From NCBI RefSeq assembly GCF_001642475.1, contig NW_019173957.1:186001-250000 (forward strand): a DNA stretch of 64,000 nt. The letters run 5' to 3'. Below are positions 42,891 through 52,721 of the stretch, piece by piece; positions within the stretch are counted from its first letter, which is position 1; each line of letters opens with the position of its first letter. The position numbers and the translations under genes were made by a program. This DNA comes from Fonsecaea monophora (taxonomy: Eukaryota > Ascomycota > Eurotiomycetes > Chaetothyriales > Herpotrichiellaceae). The notes under the pieces were generated by a model that worked only from the letters and a program-made list of their open reading frames with translations, searched no databases and was not told where the DNA came from.

Positions 42891-44548
42891 ATGTCAATTG
42901 CGCCAGGTCGATCTTCACGTCCTTCCTCTGTCGTGGTACCGCCCCAGCGTCATGAATCCATGAAACAACGAGCCCGGCCCCTCAGTCAACGCTACCACAA
43001 TGACTATGATCGAGACCCAGGTCCAGAGACGAGCTCGCCTTACCTCCAGGATGGCTGGCGGACGCCGGTCGTGGAAGACCTAGAACACCATGCCAATCGA
43101 CCAAGACACCTCAATAATGTATCGCTACTTCAAAGCACCACGGGGCCACGGGAGGATTCACAAACGACGATACCAGGCGATGAGGCTCGAGAGGCAAACA
43201 AGGGCGAGAGGGTTCCTGATGAACAACCAAGGGTCCTCTCCTGGTCACAACGCATGAAACACGTTACGTGGGCGTGGTTCACGCTCACCATGGCCACAGG
43301 AGGCATTGCCAATGTTTTGCAGACTGGTGCAGTCTCTCTTTCTCACTCCTACCCCCTCTCTTCCGAGCGTGCAGCTTTGAGGTGCATCATCTGAAAAAGA
43401 GTGTCTCTGACTGCAGATCTTGTGCAATAGTGCCGTATCGCTTCCGCGGTCTCTACACTATCGGTGTCGTCGTCTTTCTGTTGAATATTGTCCTGTACAT
43501 TATCATTTGGGCCATGATTATAACCCGATTCACACTGTACCCGTGGACCTTTCGGGCGAGCTTTACTCATCCTACCGAGTCACTCTTTGCGCCAGCCTTT
43601 GCCGTCTCCTTTGGCACCATCTTAAACAACATCGTGCAATATGGATCAGGTTATGTTGGACCCTGGCTCAATCGGACCATCTTGATCCTCTACTGGTTCG
43701 ATTGTGGCCTGGCCATCTCTTTGAGCATCATCATCTACCTCGTTCTCTGGTCCACCCAGACATTCACCATTGCCCGGATGACGCCCATCTGGATCTTCCC
43801 GGCGTATCCTTTGCTGATCATCGGTCCACATGCGGCCAGCATCGCCGACAAGGCACTGAGCTCGAAGGCCGCGATCCGTATCTTGGTTGGCGGCTTCACG
43901 ATCCAAGGCATCGGTTTCCTTGTCTCCCTCACCATCTATTCGGCCTTTGTATATCGACTCATGACGCAGAAACTGCCCGCCGAACCACTTCGACCGGGTA
44001 TGTTTGTCTCGGTCGGTCCTTCGGCCTTTACGGCCAGTGGAACCATCAACATGGCCGATAATCTACGTCGTGTCCTCGCTACGTCTCCATCATCCACTTT
44101 CATGGACGTGCCAGCGGTGCTTGCATCGCAGATCTTGAGGCTGGTCGCGTCCTGGATGAGTCTCTGGCTTTGGGGTCTGGCGTGGTGGTTCTTCATCGTC
44201 AGCTTGCTCTCGAACGTGGATTGTCTGCGCAGCAAGAATCGTATCCCGTTTGCCATGACCTGGTTCAGTTTCATTTTCCCTCAGACGGCCCTCACCATGG
44301 CCACCTTTGCCATCGCCGAGGCGTTCGACGTCGGTGCCCTTCGAGTCATTGGCTGCGTCATGACAGTCTTGTTGATTGTGGCGTGGTTCGTTGTCGTCGG
44401 TTTTATGGTCCGGGCCATCGTGAACAAACAGATATTATGGCCAGAGAGCGGAGAGGATAAGTCGGAAGGTGGGTTTAAGGCCCGACAAGACGAGGGAGGT
44501 CATGGTGCAGACCACGCGGGCAGACGACAGGGGGAGTCGCACTGCTGA
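42891..44548 (+). CDS. C4-dicarboxylate/sulfite transporter, TDT (Mae1/Ssu1) family
   Basis: Two exons, 42891-43326 and 43431-44548, with a 104-bp intron; 517 aa. The splice joins ATGGIANVLQT to VPYRFRGLYTIG, the conserved first-to-second helix transition of tellurite-resistance/dicarboxylate transporters (Mae1 malate permease, Ssu1 sulfite pump). About ten hydrophobic segments follow, including SFGTILNNIVQYGSGYVGPW and SNVDCLRSKNRIPFAMTWFS. The N-terminal ~115 residues are hydrophilic and unique. The motif FSFIFPQTALTMATFAIAEA (near the end) is the family's TFPLG-like segment. The protein is a plasma-membrane exporter or importer of sulfite, malate or similar anions; which one cannot be told without phylogeny. 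The charged C-terminal tail is Gly/Asp/Lys-rich. Confidence 0.9.
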
Positions 44549-45537
44549 AGGGATTGGGGTTGGGGCTGGACATGTCGGTCCCAGAATGCCACGCACGATG
44601 GAGGTTGTATCCTAATAGCTAAGAGTCTTTCCAGCGAAGAGTCCACTAGGGCATCAGTTGTTTCCCATGTGTACATACCCTCACAGGTTACCCAAGTAAA
44701 GATATTTCATATCTCGATAGAAGTATATAATCACTCCTACTTTGATATATCACAATCTCAACGAAACACACGAGGAGATAATAGCAATAAGACAACATGT
44801 TCCTTTTCAAAATCCAACTACAAGTACTGGTACTGGTACTGGCAATGCTTCTGTTCCCAAGAAAGCAACCAATCTTGGCCTCCTCGGTCCCACGGTCCAC
44901 ACCTCGGGATTCGAATTCAGTCGAAACGGCGAATTTTCTTGGTAATTACTTGCCTCCATCTCCGTTTCCATCTCCAATTACCCAGGCAGCTCGTGCGCTC
45001 GTGCGCACGAGCGAGCGAGCACGCCATCGCCCGCCACGGTCCGCCATGCCTTTGTGGGCTTCGGTCACGGCTATATTGGGGAACTGGGAATTGCATCAAT
45101 GGAGACGATGGACGATGGGACGACGGGAAGATTGTGGTTTGTTACCCCTCTCTCGATTACTAGCAGCAGGGCAAGCTACTGTAGTAGCTAAAGCAGCTAC
45201 CATCTTGAGCGCTTCAGCTGGGTTCCTAGCAATTTTGTCTAGTGTCTGTCAAAACCGTCAGGTTTGAGGCTCTTTGCGTATATCTATCTATCTATCTACT
45301 CGTCTTTCTCGTCTTCGTCTTCTACTTCCTCTTCCTCTTCGTTCAAAGTACACACGAACAAGTACACACGAACAAGCACACGGACGCGAACAAGGTTACA
45401 GCTTACAGCCCAACAAGCCACCTGCGAGGGATATTCGATTCTACAAGTGGACTTGCTAGCCAGCAGTAACTACCACAGTCACCACCACCATCGTCATAGT
45501 TATTGTCATAAGAAAGCGAAGCAGAGAAACAAAAACA
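44549..45537. other. Intergenic with simple repeats
   Basis: Contains a (TATC)4 tract and C/T-rich low-complexity sequence at 45281-45345, plus tandem acacgaacaag units after it. The open frame 44797-45267 begins with a hydrophobic stretch but has no other support. The carbonic anhydrase leader is at the right end. Confidence 0.5.
45281..45345. repeat. (TATC)n and pyrimidine-rich low-complexity tract
   Basis: Four TATC units are followed by CTTC/CTTCT-rich sequence about 200 bp upstream of the carbonic anhydrase ATG. This is a promoter-type polypyrimidine tract. Confidence 0.7.
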
Positions 45538-46494
45538 ATGTCTGCGATCCAAAAGAACGTCGAGGCAGCCTCCGAGGCATACTCGTCCTCGTTCACGCAG
45601 GGCCACCTCGCCCTGCCCCCGGCCAAGCGATACCTCGTCTTGACCTGCATGGACGCCCGTATCGACCCGGCGCGCGCGTTTGGGATCGAGCTCGGCGACG
45701 CCCATGTTATCCGGAATGTGAGTAGACTTGCCCACCCTTGTCGATCATTGGTTGTGTGTATACGAGGCAAGTACGTGTGTACGTGCATAGGGTTACAGGT
45801 GGAGGTGGAGGTAGAGGTACAGGTAGGTGCAGGTGCAGAGATAAGTATAGGTATATTTCGGTAGGTAGATATGAGTCGACTTGACCTGGCAAAAGAGCTG
45901 GCAAAGCAAAGGAACTGAGATGAGATGGAGGATTAGATTTGCATTGCGCTGAGCTGCGCCGTGCTACCAAGGAAGAAGACGAGAAGACTGATTGAAAGAC
46001 AGGCTGGAGCCTCCGCCCCCGACGCCATCCGGAGCATCGTCATCTCAGAGCAGCTCCTGGGCACGCAGGAGATTGTCCTCGTCAAGCACACGGGTTGTGG
46101 CATGATGATATTCACCAATGACGATGCCTATGGCTTGGTCGAGAAGAATTTGGGGTATGTATTGACACGAACCCACCCACGTCCACACATAGAGGAGACG
46201 GAGAGAGGGGGAGAGAGGATTCTCTACTCCTTTTCCTCTTTCTTTATGTGACATATGATACCCCCATCCCCAGGATGAAAAGGTTCTTTCCCACTCACAA
46301 AGATCCTGTGTAGGCCAGACGCCCACGCCGAGCTGAATGCCCGCAAACTCGACTTCCTCACCTTCTCGGACCTGGAGGCCCAGGTGAAAAAGGACGTGCA
46401 GTATCTCAAAGACAGCAAGCTGGTGCCGGACAACATCGTCATCAGCGGGTGGATTTATCACGTCGAGACGGGCAAGACTGTTCGGGTTGTTTGA
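45538..46494 (+). CDS. Beta-class carbonic anhydrase (short type)
   Basis: Three exons: 45538-45717, 46003-46154 and 46314-46494, giving only 170 aa. Zinc ligands are complete: Cys37 in TCMDARIDP (with the Asp39-Arg41 dyad), and His89 and Cys92 in KHTGCGMMIF. The C-terminal half ends VPDNIVISGWIYHVETGKTVRVV, cited here as VPDNIVISGW and YHVETGKT. The short length and the CMDARIDP signature match the compact beta-CA subclass found in bacteria such as Mycobacterium Rv1284 and in many filamentous fungi, distinct from the longer Nce103-like enzymes. It interconverts CO2 and bicarbonate, probably in the cytosol because no targeting peptide is visible. Intron 1 is 285 bp and carries a GGTGGA-like minisatellite; intron 2 is 159 bp. 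Both are long for this locus. Confidence 0.9.
45797..45840. repeat. GGTRGA/GGTACA-type minisatellite in the carbonic anhydrase intron
   Basis: Tandem hexamer-like units (aggtgg, aggtgg, aggtag, aggtac, aggtag, gtgcaggtgcag) lie inside intron 1 of the carbonic anhydrase gene. Confidence 0.7.
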
Positions 46495-47737
46495 GGTCGT
46501 GCCGTCTTCAAAGAAAGATTTGCCGTGAGCGAAGTGAGGGAGGTATGGGAAAAGGACCGGGTTCATTGGTACTGTAGTTTAGTCACTTCAGAGCGACGAT
46601 GGGGTTCGTGGGTTGGACAAGGTCGGGTTGAGATTGGGATTGCGCATGTATACCATGGCCGCGGGGAACAAATTGCCTGTTTCGGGGGAGAGGGATAGGG
46701 GGGATTGAGTTGTTGATGTGAAGATATCACGTTCCTTGCCTCTTGCGAGAATAGTATGTGAGATTGGCACGTTTGGCAGGGGTTGCCGTAAGTGTCCAAG
46801 AGTGAACAAGGAGGTGTAATCGTCGATCTAATGACTTGTCATTCGGGGCAGTCTTGACTCTGTTGTGGCGTGCCTTGGGAAAAACTGGCTATGATCCTAG
46901 CACAAGGCTCTTTTCCAGGAGTTGAATAGTTTGCCCACAGGTCCCGGATGAGCTACTCTTGCAGGATCCTTGTACTGCAGGTGGCTATGTGGATCCTGTT
47001 GAACAACGAACATCTCAAGTGACCTGCATGGACAGGGACCACCTTTGACATCATCGCAATTTTGTTTGTCTCCGTTGTTGGCTATGAACCATCGATATGA
47101 CCGGTCCTTCAGCATCACACACGTTGGGAGACGTGACACTGCTCAATATTTCTGCCAATGCGCTTTACCGCGCAGAAAGCATTCTGATCCCGCCCGATAT
47201 CCTCTGATATCCTTTGATCGAGACTTTATCACTCTCTATGTCGAGAGGACTGAGAATAACGGGCCCTTATCGCTGCCAACGGCTGTAATACCAGGGGAGG
47301 ATGTCACGTTCAATCCACATGGGAATTCATCCGCCTTCCTTCGGGTTCTCTGTTCGAGGACGCGTGCTGCGGGAGGGAAGACGGGACGGAGGTTTTCACG
47401 ACCGCTTTAATCAGGTGCTATGCTCCTTCCTGTGGGCTCTGTTGGTGCACTTGATCCGGTCCTCTTTCAGTCAAGCAATTGTCATTGCGTGACGCCTACT
47501 TTAGGATGTGCCTCATTGCTGGTGACAATGTCTATGATGTTAGGTGCGTGTGCTCGCGGTTTTCACGTTCGTCTGGACATCGGTCAAAGTCGCCAGGCTC
47601 GAAATGCCTCAAGCATTGAGCATAAGCCATGGATTTTAGACAAGTCACGCTTGGTCTTGAAGTCAACACGGACGATGTAACGCAGTATGCGATAGCATGG
47701 GATGGTAGATAGTGCTTGCACCTCCGGCGAGTAGATG
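46495..47737. other. Intergenic between convergent genes, 1.2 kb
   Basis: Downstream of carbonic anhydrase (+) and of the cyclin-D1-binding homologue (-). Frames such as 47045-47410 are short and unmatched. No repeats stand out. Confidence 0.5.
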
Positions 47738-48844
47738 TCATGTTGGTGCCCCTGAAGCACTAGGGTCAACCTTTTGAATCCATTCAAGTGCTCGTTGGAC
47801 GTATTTGTCTTCCTTGGTCTCGGCTGCCGTTGTCTTCGCATCCGGCTCTGCGATCGGTTGTAGCACAGATTCCACTACCTCAATGGTGAGGGCTCGAGCT
47901 TCGCCTGCCTTCTTCAGACATAATTCAGGATTCCCAAGATACATGCCTTCGGCTGATTCGTCAATAAGTTCAGACACATGGCGGATTCGTTTGAGGAGGG
48001 TATCCATCTGAGACATTTGATTGGCAGAGTTGGTCTTATCCCTCGGAACTTTCTCGAGTCTCTGCTTGATGACGACGTGGATGCTTTGTGGGATGCGGTT
48101 CAAGACTTTGAGTGCTTGTTCCTTGACCCCGGTGGATATGGCCGCTCGATCGTTGTGGCGCTCGTTATCATCAAGGTCGTCAGATTCGTCGTGGTCGCTA
48201 TGGCCGAGACCAAACGGGTCATGCTCGTCAATGTCATCCTCGGGATCCCATTCTTCCAACTCCTTGACCGCATCTTTCATGAGATCTAGCCACTGGTTTG
48301 ACTTTCGCACCACATAGCCGGGTACACCCTCAGCAGCCAGGGGAATCAGTTTGTCGCAGTCGTCCCACACCTTGCCGGTAGCCTCCGTAAATCCCGCCTT
48401 TTCCCTGTCATCAAGCTCTGCCGTGGGTTTATCGGTTCGACTTCGTGCCTCTAGAAGCCGCAGGAGAATTTGTATATCGCGCAATGCTGCTGCGGCCAGA
48501 TTGCGGCACTCGGCAGAGAAAGACGGCGTCGTTTTGTCTGGCGTCGTGAGCAGGGCGGCCGTGACCAATGAGGTCAGAATTGATTCGTTCAATGGGAGTA
48601 GACATGTCGACACGGCGGAAGGGGTGAATGGGGCCGTGATTGCCAACAGCGATAACTTCGTGACTTGCGCTCTGAGGGTTGTTACCGCAGCATGTAGAAG
48701 CACCAGGGGAGAAGGTTCGCTGGGATCGCTTTGAGGCACTTCAAACGAGGAATTTGGAGCCAGAGACGCAACAAATCGCTGGCACAGAACGATTGACGTC
48801 TGCAGCGTGGCTGGCAACGACGACACGGATCTCGTAGAAGCCAT
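47738..48844 (-). CDS. Grap2/cyclin-D-interacting (GCIP/CCNDBP1-like) protein
   Basis: Single-exon gene of 368 aa, nearly all alpha-helical. The N-terminal half (residues about 50-190) contains a helical bundle with LLHAAVTTLRAQVTKLSLLA and EATGKVWDDCDKLIPLAAEG; the latter includes the W-D-x-C-D-x-L element typical of cyclin-D1-binding-protein-1 homologues. A short acidic insert (EEWDPEDDIDEHDPFG) separates this from a second helical region (QMSQMDTLLKRIRHVSELID). In animals the protein is a nuclear HLH-like negative regulator of cyclin D/E2F; in fungi its role is not established, so I transfer only the family name. The gene is divergent from the ADP-ribosylglycohydrolase gene. Confidence 0.8.
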   Translation of the reverse strand: MASTRSVSSLPATLQTSIVLCQRFVASLAPNSSFEVPQSDPSEPSPLVLLHAAVTTLRAQVTKLSLLAITAPFTPSAVSTCLLPLNESILTSLVTAALLTTPDKTTPSFSAECRNLAAAALRDIQILLRLLEARSRTDKPTAELDDREKAGFTEATGKVWDDCDKLIPLAAEGVPGYVVRKSNQWLDLMKDAVKELEEWDPEDDIDEHDPFGLGHSDHDESDDLDDNERHNDRAAISTGVKEQALKVLNRIPQSIHVVIKQRLEKVPRDKTNSANQMSQMDTLLKRIRHVSELIDESAEGMYLGNPELCLKKAGEARALTIEVVESVLQPIAEPDAKTTAAETKEDKYVQRALEWIQKVDPSASGAPT

Positions 48845-49345
48845 CCTCCTCGTGATCCAATAAGCCCGACCAGATGGGCATAGAGGAGGAGACTGTAGAG
48901 ATCACTGTGTGTGCGCAACTCTCACCTTACAAAATTTCGCAGTCTCTGATGCGGAGAAACCAGTCGACCATATTTTGGGGAATTCTGTTGTGGAAATTTT
49001 GATGCACGTGATTGCGGGGCCGTCGTGGATTCAGCCTTGTGGTCTGGCCCCAAGCCACGTGCAAGGCTCCTTTCTCGGCAGCCTTGTGCCCCGCTGCCCC
49101 TATTTTGAAGCCCATGAACCACGCCAACTAGTGTGCCACAGATGCTCATTTATTCAAATAACAATATATGTCCTTGGAGCCTCATGTAGGCAGGACCATT
49201 CGAAAACTTTGCCCACCGTAAGGTAGCAGAGTAGGTCCATAAACACCAGTACAAGTTGCCACCGCACTTCTGGACAGGTCGGCTCTGCTCGAAATCACCA
49301 CAATACTCGCCCACTCTTCACTCAACGACGTTTACCGGTGGCAAC
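48845..49345. other. Shared upstream region of divergent genes
   Basis: 500 bp between the cyclin-D1-binding homologue (-) and the ADP-ribosylglycohydrolase (+). An in-frame ATG at 49256 belongs to the open frame of the latter but I do not use it. Confidence 0.5.
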
Positions 49346-50485
49346 ATGTCATCTTCCCCATCACTTACATCCAGGATTCGGGGCTCCTTTCTTGGCCTTG
49401 CTGTCTGTGACGCTCTGGGAGCCCCAGCCGAGTTCTGTGTACGCGGTAGCTTCCCCACCATCACAGGCATGCAGGCCAACCCCAACTTCGGTCTGGGTCC
49501 TGGCTACTTCACCGACGACACCTCCATGGCTCTCTGCCTGGCTCGCTCTTTTCTCGAGCATGGACCGGTGACAAACAGCGTCGATCAAGCGCGCAAGTAT
49601 CTGGCGTGGTACCGGGGAGGCTACCAATCCTCGACCGGAAATTGCTTTGACATCGGAAACCTGACACGAGAGGCTCTGGGTGTGTGGAGGCATGCCGTCA
49701 TCGTCGACGATACATACGGTGAGAGTGCGAAATCGCCGCATCCATCAAGATCCCAAGCAGCGATACAGAGTGCCTTGGCCACCATCGACTCCCGCTTCAA
49801 CCAAGACCGATACTGTGGTAACGGGAGTTTAATGCGAGTGTTGCCAACCGCGCTGCTCTTCGGCCAAGACGACCCTACAGCTACCAAAGCTGCAGCGGAC
49901 AGCTCTAGAGTCACACATCCACACCCGCGCTGTGTCCTGTGCTGTGCACTCTATACGTTACTAGTCGCGCGGGCCCTGCAAGAACCAAACCTGACAAAAG
50001 ACAGTCTCGTGGGCTATATATCAGACTACGTCTCTGCGGTAAGAGGAAAGATGGAGGTCTCGACATCCTCCAAATCCAAATCCGCCAGCGCTCCCTTTGT
50101 GGACCGTTTCCAACCGTACGCCACCCTGTCCTCCTTCCACGACAAACCCGCCGCGGAAATTCGCAGCTCGGGCTACGTTGTGGACAGCCTGGAAGCCGCG
50201 CTCTGGGCGTTCTTCACGACCTCGAGCTTCCGCGAGGGCGCTGTCAAGGTCGTGAACTTGGGAGACGACGCGGACACTGTGGGTGCCATATACGGTGGGC
50301 TGGCGGGCGCTTTCTATGGCGACGAGGAGATACCTGAGGAGTGGCTGCGGGATATGAAAAGGCTCGACTTGGTGGAGGATGTTGTCACAGAGATTGTGAC
50401 AGTGAGGTTGAAAGGCGACAAGGAACATGTGCGAGGAGACGTGAAGGAGAGGATACAGGCGAGTGTGCACATATTAGGGCTCTAA
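49346..50485 (+). CDS. ADP-ribosylglycohydrolase (ADPRH/DraG family)
   Basis: Single exon, 379 aa from the ATG at 49346. The first domain motif SRIRGSFLGLAVCDALGAP follows directly, which supports this start over the in-frame ATG at 49256. Metal-binding residues are visible: FTDDTSMALCLA (Thr-Asp-Asp-Thr), GNGSLMRVLP, and the C-terminal GDDADTVGAIYGGLAGAFYG with Asp-Asp-x-Asp-Thr. Family members remove ADP-ribose from Arg, Ser or Asn, or cleave related ADP-ribosyl compounds, using two Mg ions. Which linkage this one cleaves is not evident. The fold looks complete. It converges with the epoxide hydrolase gene with about 200 bp between stops. Confidence 0.93.
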   Translation: MSSSPSLTSRIRGSFLGLAVCDALGAPAEFCVRGSFPTITGMQANPNFGLGPGYFTDDTSMALCLARSFLEHGPVTNSVDQARKYLAWYRGGYQSSTGNCFDIGNLTREALGVWRHAVIVDDTYGESAKSPHPSRSQAAIQSALATIDSRFNQDRYCGNGSLMRVLPTALLFGQDDPTATKAAADSSRVTHPHPRCVLCCALYTLLVARALQEPNLTKDSLVGYISDYVSAVRGKMEVSTSSKSKSASAPFVDRFQPYATLSSFHDKPAAEIRSSGYVVDSLEAALWAFFTTSSFREGAVKVVNLGDDADTVGAIYGGLAGAFYGDEEIPEEWLRDMKRLDLVEDVVTEIVTVRLKGDKEHVRGDVKERIQASVHILGL

Positions 50486-50691
50486 TTAGGAGTTCTGGGT
50501 TTAGCGGGAGAGGGCGCGCCATAGCATGCTTATTTACGCAACTCATGATCGTGACACTCTTAGTTCAAGAAGCACGTTGTATTAACGAGTCGCATTTTGG
50601 CCTAGTCTCCCCCTTTCCCGGTCCGCTTATTATTCCACTACAGTGACGACATTACGGCAACGGTCGACTAAGCGCAGAGAGACTGCCCTGA

Positions 50692-51762
50692 TCACAACTT
50701 GCTAGAGAGATAGTCCTCCTTGAAAACCTTTTCCTCAAGCCACTGCTCAATAACGCGATTGACTTCCGCCGGCATCTGCCAGAGCACCCAATGACCCGCC
50801 TCAATCTCACGGTGCGTCAGCTTATCGACTTTCGGGAGCATACGAGAGACCATGCCGTCAGTGATGGCCGGGTCGCGCGTGGCTCGGACATAGAGGACCT
50901 CGTGTTCCGGACCGAATCGCAGATTCGACGGACGGGGGATATTGCCATTGTGGAAAAAGTGAGCGTACTCGTCGGCCCAGTTGACTTCGCGGGTGCGGTA
51001 CCAGTTCATGGGGCCGGTGAGGCCATTGCGATGGAACTCCGCGGCGTAGAAGTCGAGTTCGTCGCTGCTGAGGAGGTCGTTGGGAGGGACCGAGCCGGAG
51101 AGGACCATGTCGAGGTCGATGCCGGAGTAGACGTCGAAGCCGGTGGGACGGTCGGCGCGGGCGGTGTTGAGGGTCCCAAAAACAGCGTTCAGAAACATCC
51201 GGATCTCGGCGCGAGACTGTACCCTATCTTCAACTACGCCGGACGCCATCTGTCTTTGGTACATCATGTGCGGCATATGGTTGCGGATGATGTTTGCCAG
51301 AGGCTCGAAGCGGGGTGACGGCGGGAAATAGGGTGTACTGAAGATGAAGAGTGCCGTGACAAGCTTGGGATAGTACTGGGCCATGCGGCAGGCGACGGCG
51401 GAACCCCAGTCATGGCCTCCCAGGATGATCTGCGCCAGGCCAAGCTGTTCGCACAACGCGGCCAGGTCGTCCACCGCGCGCTTGTATCCATAGTCTGATA
51501 ATGTATGTGGAGGGGAGTCGGTCCGTCCATATCCCACGCAGTCTGGAGCAATGACCGTGAGACCGAGCGACGTCAAGAACGGAATCTGATACCTCCATCC
51601 GAATGAAAGGTCCGGGAATCCATGGACGAGGAGGACGGTTCCCCGTCGAGCCACGGATGGAGGAGGTTCAGAGTATAAATAGCCGTAGGTCAGGCCATTG
51701 AGAACCGCCGAACGCTGCTGCACCCGGGGATCGTTGAAAGGTTTGATCTTGTCCACCGCCAT
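50692..51762 (-). CDS. Epoxide hydrolase (alpha/beta hydrolase), predicted peroxisomal (PTS1)
   Basis: Single exon, 356 aa from the ATG at 51762. The open frame extends to an ATG at 51858 but the sequence before 51762 looks like leader. Motifs of soluble epoxide hydrolases: oxyanion HGFPDLSFGWRYQ, lid-region PDCVGYGRTDSP, nucleophile Asp in GGHDWGSAVACRMAQYYP, and the catalytic His in EAGHWVLWQMP. The acid is probably Asp in ATRDPAITD. The cap-domain tyrosine in MNWYRTREVNW supports epoxide ring opening. The protein ends in Ser-Lys-Leu, a PTS1, so I infer peroxisomal location. Possible roles are fatty-acid epoxide turnover or a secondary-metabolite step. It is divergent from the FAD oxidase gene about 0.95 kb away. 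Dehalogenase activity is a less likely alternative. Confidence 0.92.
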   Translation of the reverse strand: MAVDKIKPFNDPRVQQRSAVLNGLTYGYLYSEPPPSVARRGTVLLVHGFPDLSFGWRYQIPFLTSLGLTVIAPDCVGYGRTDSPPHTLSDYGYKRAVDDLAALCEQLGLAQIILGGHDWGSAVACRMAQYYPKLVTALFIFSTPYFPPSPRFEPLANIIRNHMPHMMYQRQMASGVVEDRVQSRAEIRMFLNAVFGTLNTARADRPTGFDVYSGIDLDMVLSGSVPPNDLLSSDELDFYAAEFHRNGLTGPMNWYRTREVNWADEYAHFFHNGNIPRPSNLRFGPEHEVLYVRATRDPAITDGMVSRMLPKVDKLTHREIEAGHWVLWQMPAEVNRVIEQWLEEKVFKEDYLSSKL

Positions 51763-52717
51763 AGACGTCTTCTGGCATATATAACCTTCTCGGAATCCTC
51801 GAAGGGGAGGAGGACGAAGTCGACATTGATTGTCAACGTAGACATCGTTGTTTATCAACGCGCGCGACTGAGGTTGTGAATACCATTTCGGTCTCGCCTC
51901 GGGTGTTGACTATTCAAAGCCAACCCCGTATTTCCTATTCCATACTTTTGCCGTTCATGGTTTTGCTTGGATAAAACCCACTCTATTTTCACACGTGGGA
52001 CTATATTCTGTGGTGATTTGGTGTCTCCTTGCCGAATAAGAGGGGATGGCATCGCTCAAACAGTAATCTGACCAGCATCCCAGCAAAAAGGCATGTGCTC
52101 CAATTGACCAAGCAATAGAAGCCCTGGGTTGGTGTGTATCGCATCGACCAGCACCCGCTTACCACGTGTAGCTGTAGCGAGGCGAAATCCGAGTCAGCCT
52201 TGACACTTCCCGCGAATAGTTTAGCGAGATTTCCTCTCTGACCAGAGTTGAGAGGAGAAGCTTCTCTTCCCCGCGTCTGAGATTGGCGCTTTGCACTTTT
52301 AGGCTCATTCTGCGAAAGTCTGGGAGAACTTGTTCCTCTATCCGTTCTCAGAGTGGTCGAGGAAGCCAAGGCAGACAACACAGGGTGAAAGATTCGAACA
52401 TTTGCAGACATCATGACCTAGTCGATGTTGGTTTGTCCAACACTCGAGCACCTGAATTTCCTACAACTCCCACGGCGAATGTCCTTGCAAGGCAGAATCG
52501 AGCGTCGTATTCGGATTTCTGGAAGAGGAATGGCCGTCGTCGTCATGTAGTTGTCACACGCGTCGAGGATCTATGTTTCCGCTCGAATGCGACGAGCTGG
52601 TGGTGGCTATATAAGTGCCAGCGCAGAGAAGTTTCCTGATTCCATGGCAAACAAGAATGTGAGTGTGAATACCGGCCTGATCCGATGCTGCCCTCGCTTG
52701 GTACCCACTTCTTCAGC
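51763..52717. other. Shared upstream region of epoxide hydrolase and FAD oxidase
   Basis: About 950 bp between divergent starts. Contains the FAD oxidase TATA box (52608-52615) and a short upstream ORF (52644-52721). Other frames here are short and unmatched. Confidence 0.5.
52608..52615 (+). promoter_or_regulatory. TATA box of the FAD oxidase gene
   Basis: TATATAAG lies about 100 bp upstream of the preferred ATG at 52718. The third TATA box of this spacing upstream of a secreted protein in the window. Confidence 0.6.
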
Positions 52718-52721
52718 ATGA
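52644..52721 (+). promoter_or_regulatory. Possible 25-codon upstream ORF overlapping the FAD oxidase start (ATGA)
   Basis: An ATG at 52644 opens a 25-codon frame whose TGA (52719-52721) overlaps the ATG at 52718. If the transcript starts 30-40 bp after the TATA box, this uORF would lie in the leader and could tune translation. Confidence 0.35.

Noticed and set aside
44797..45267. 156-codon frame beginning with a hydrophobic stretch
   Set aside because: Only the first residues look like a signal peptide; the rest is low-complexity and it ends in promoter-like sequence of the carbonic anhydrase gene.
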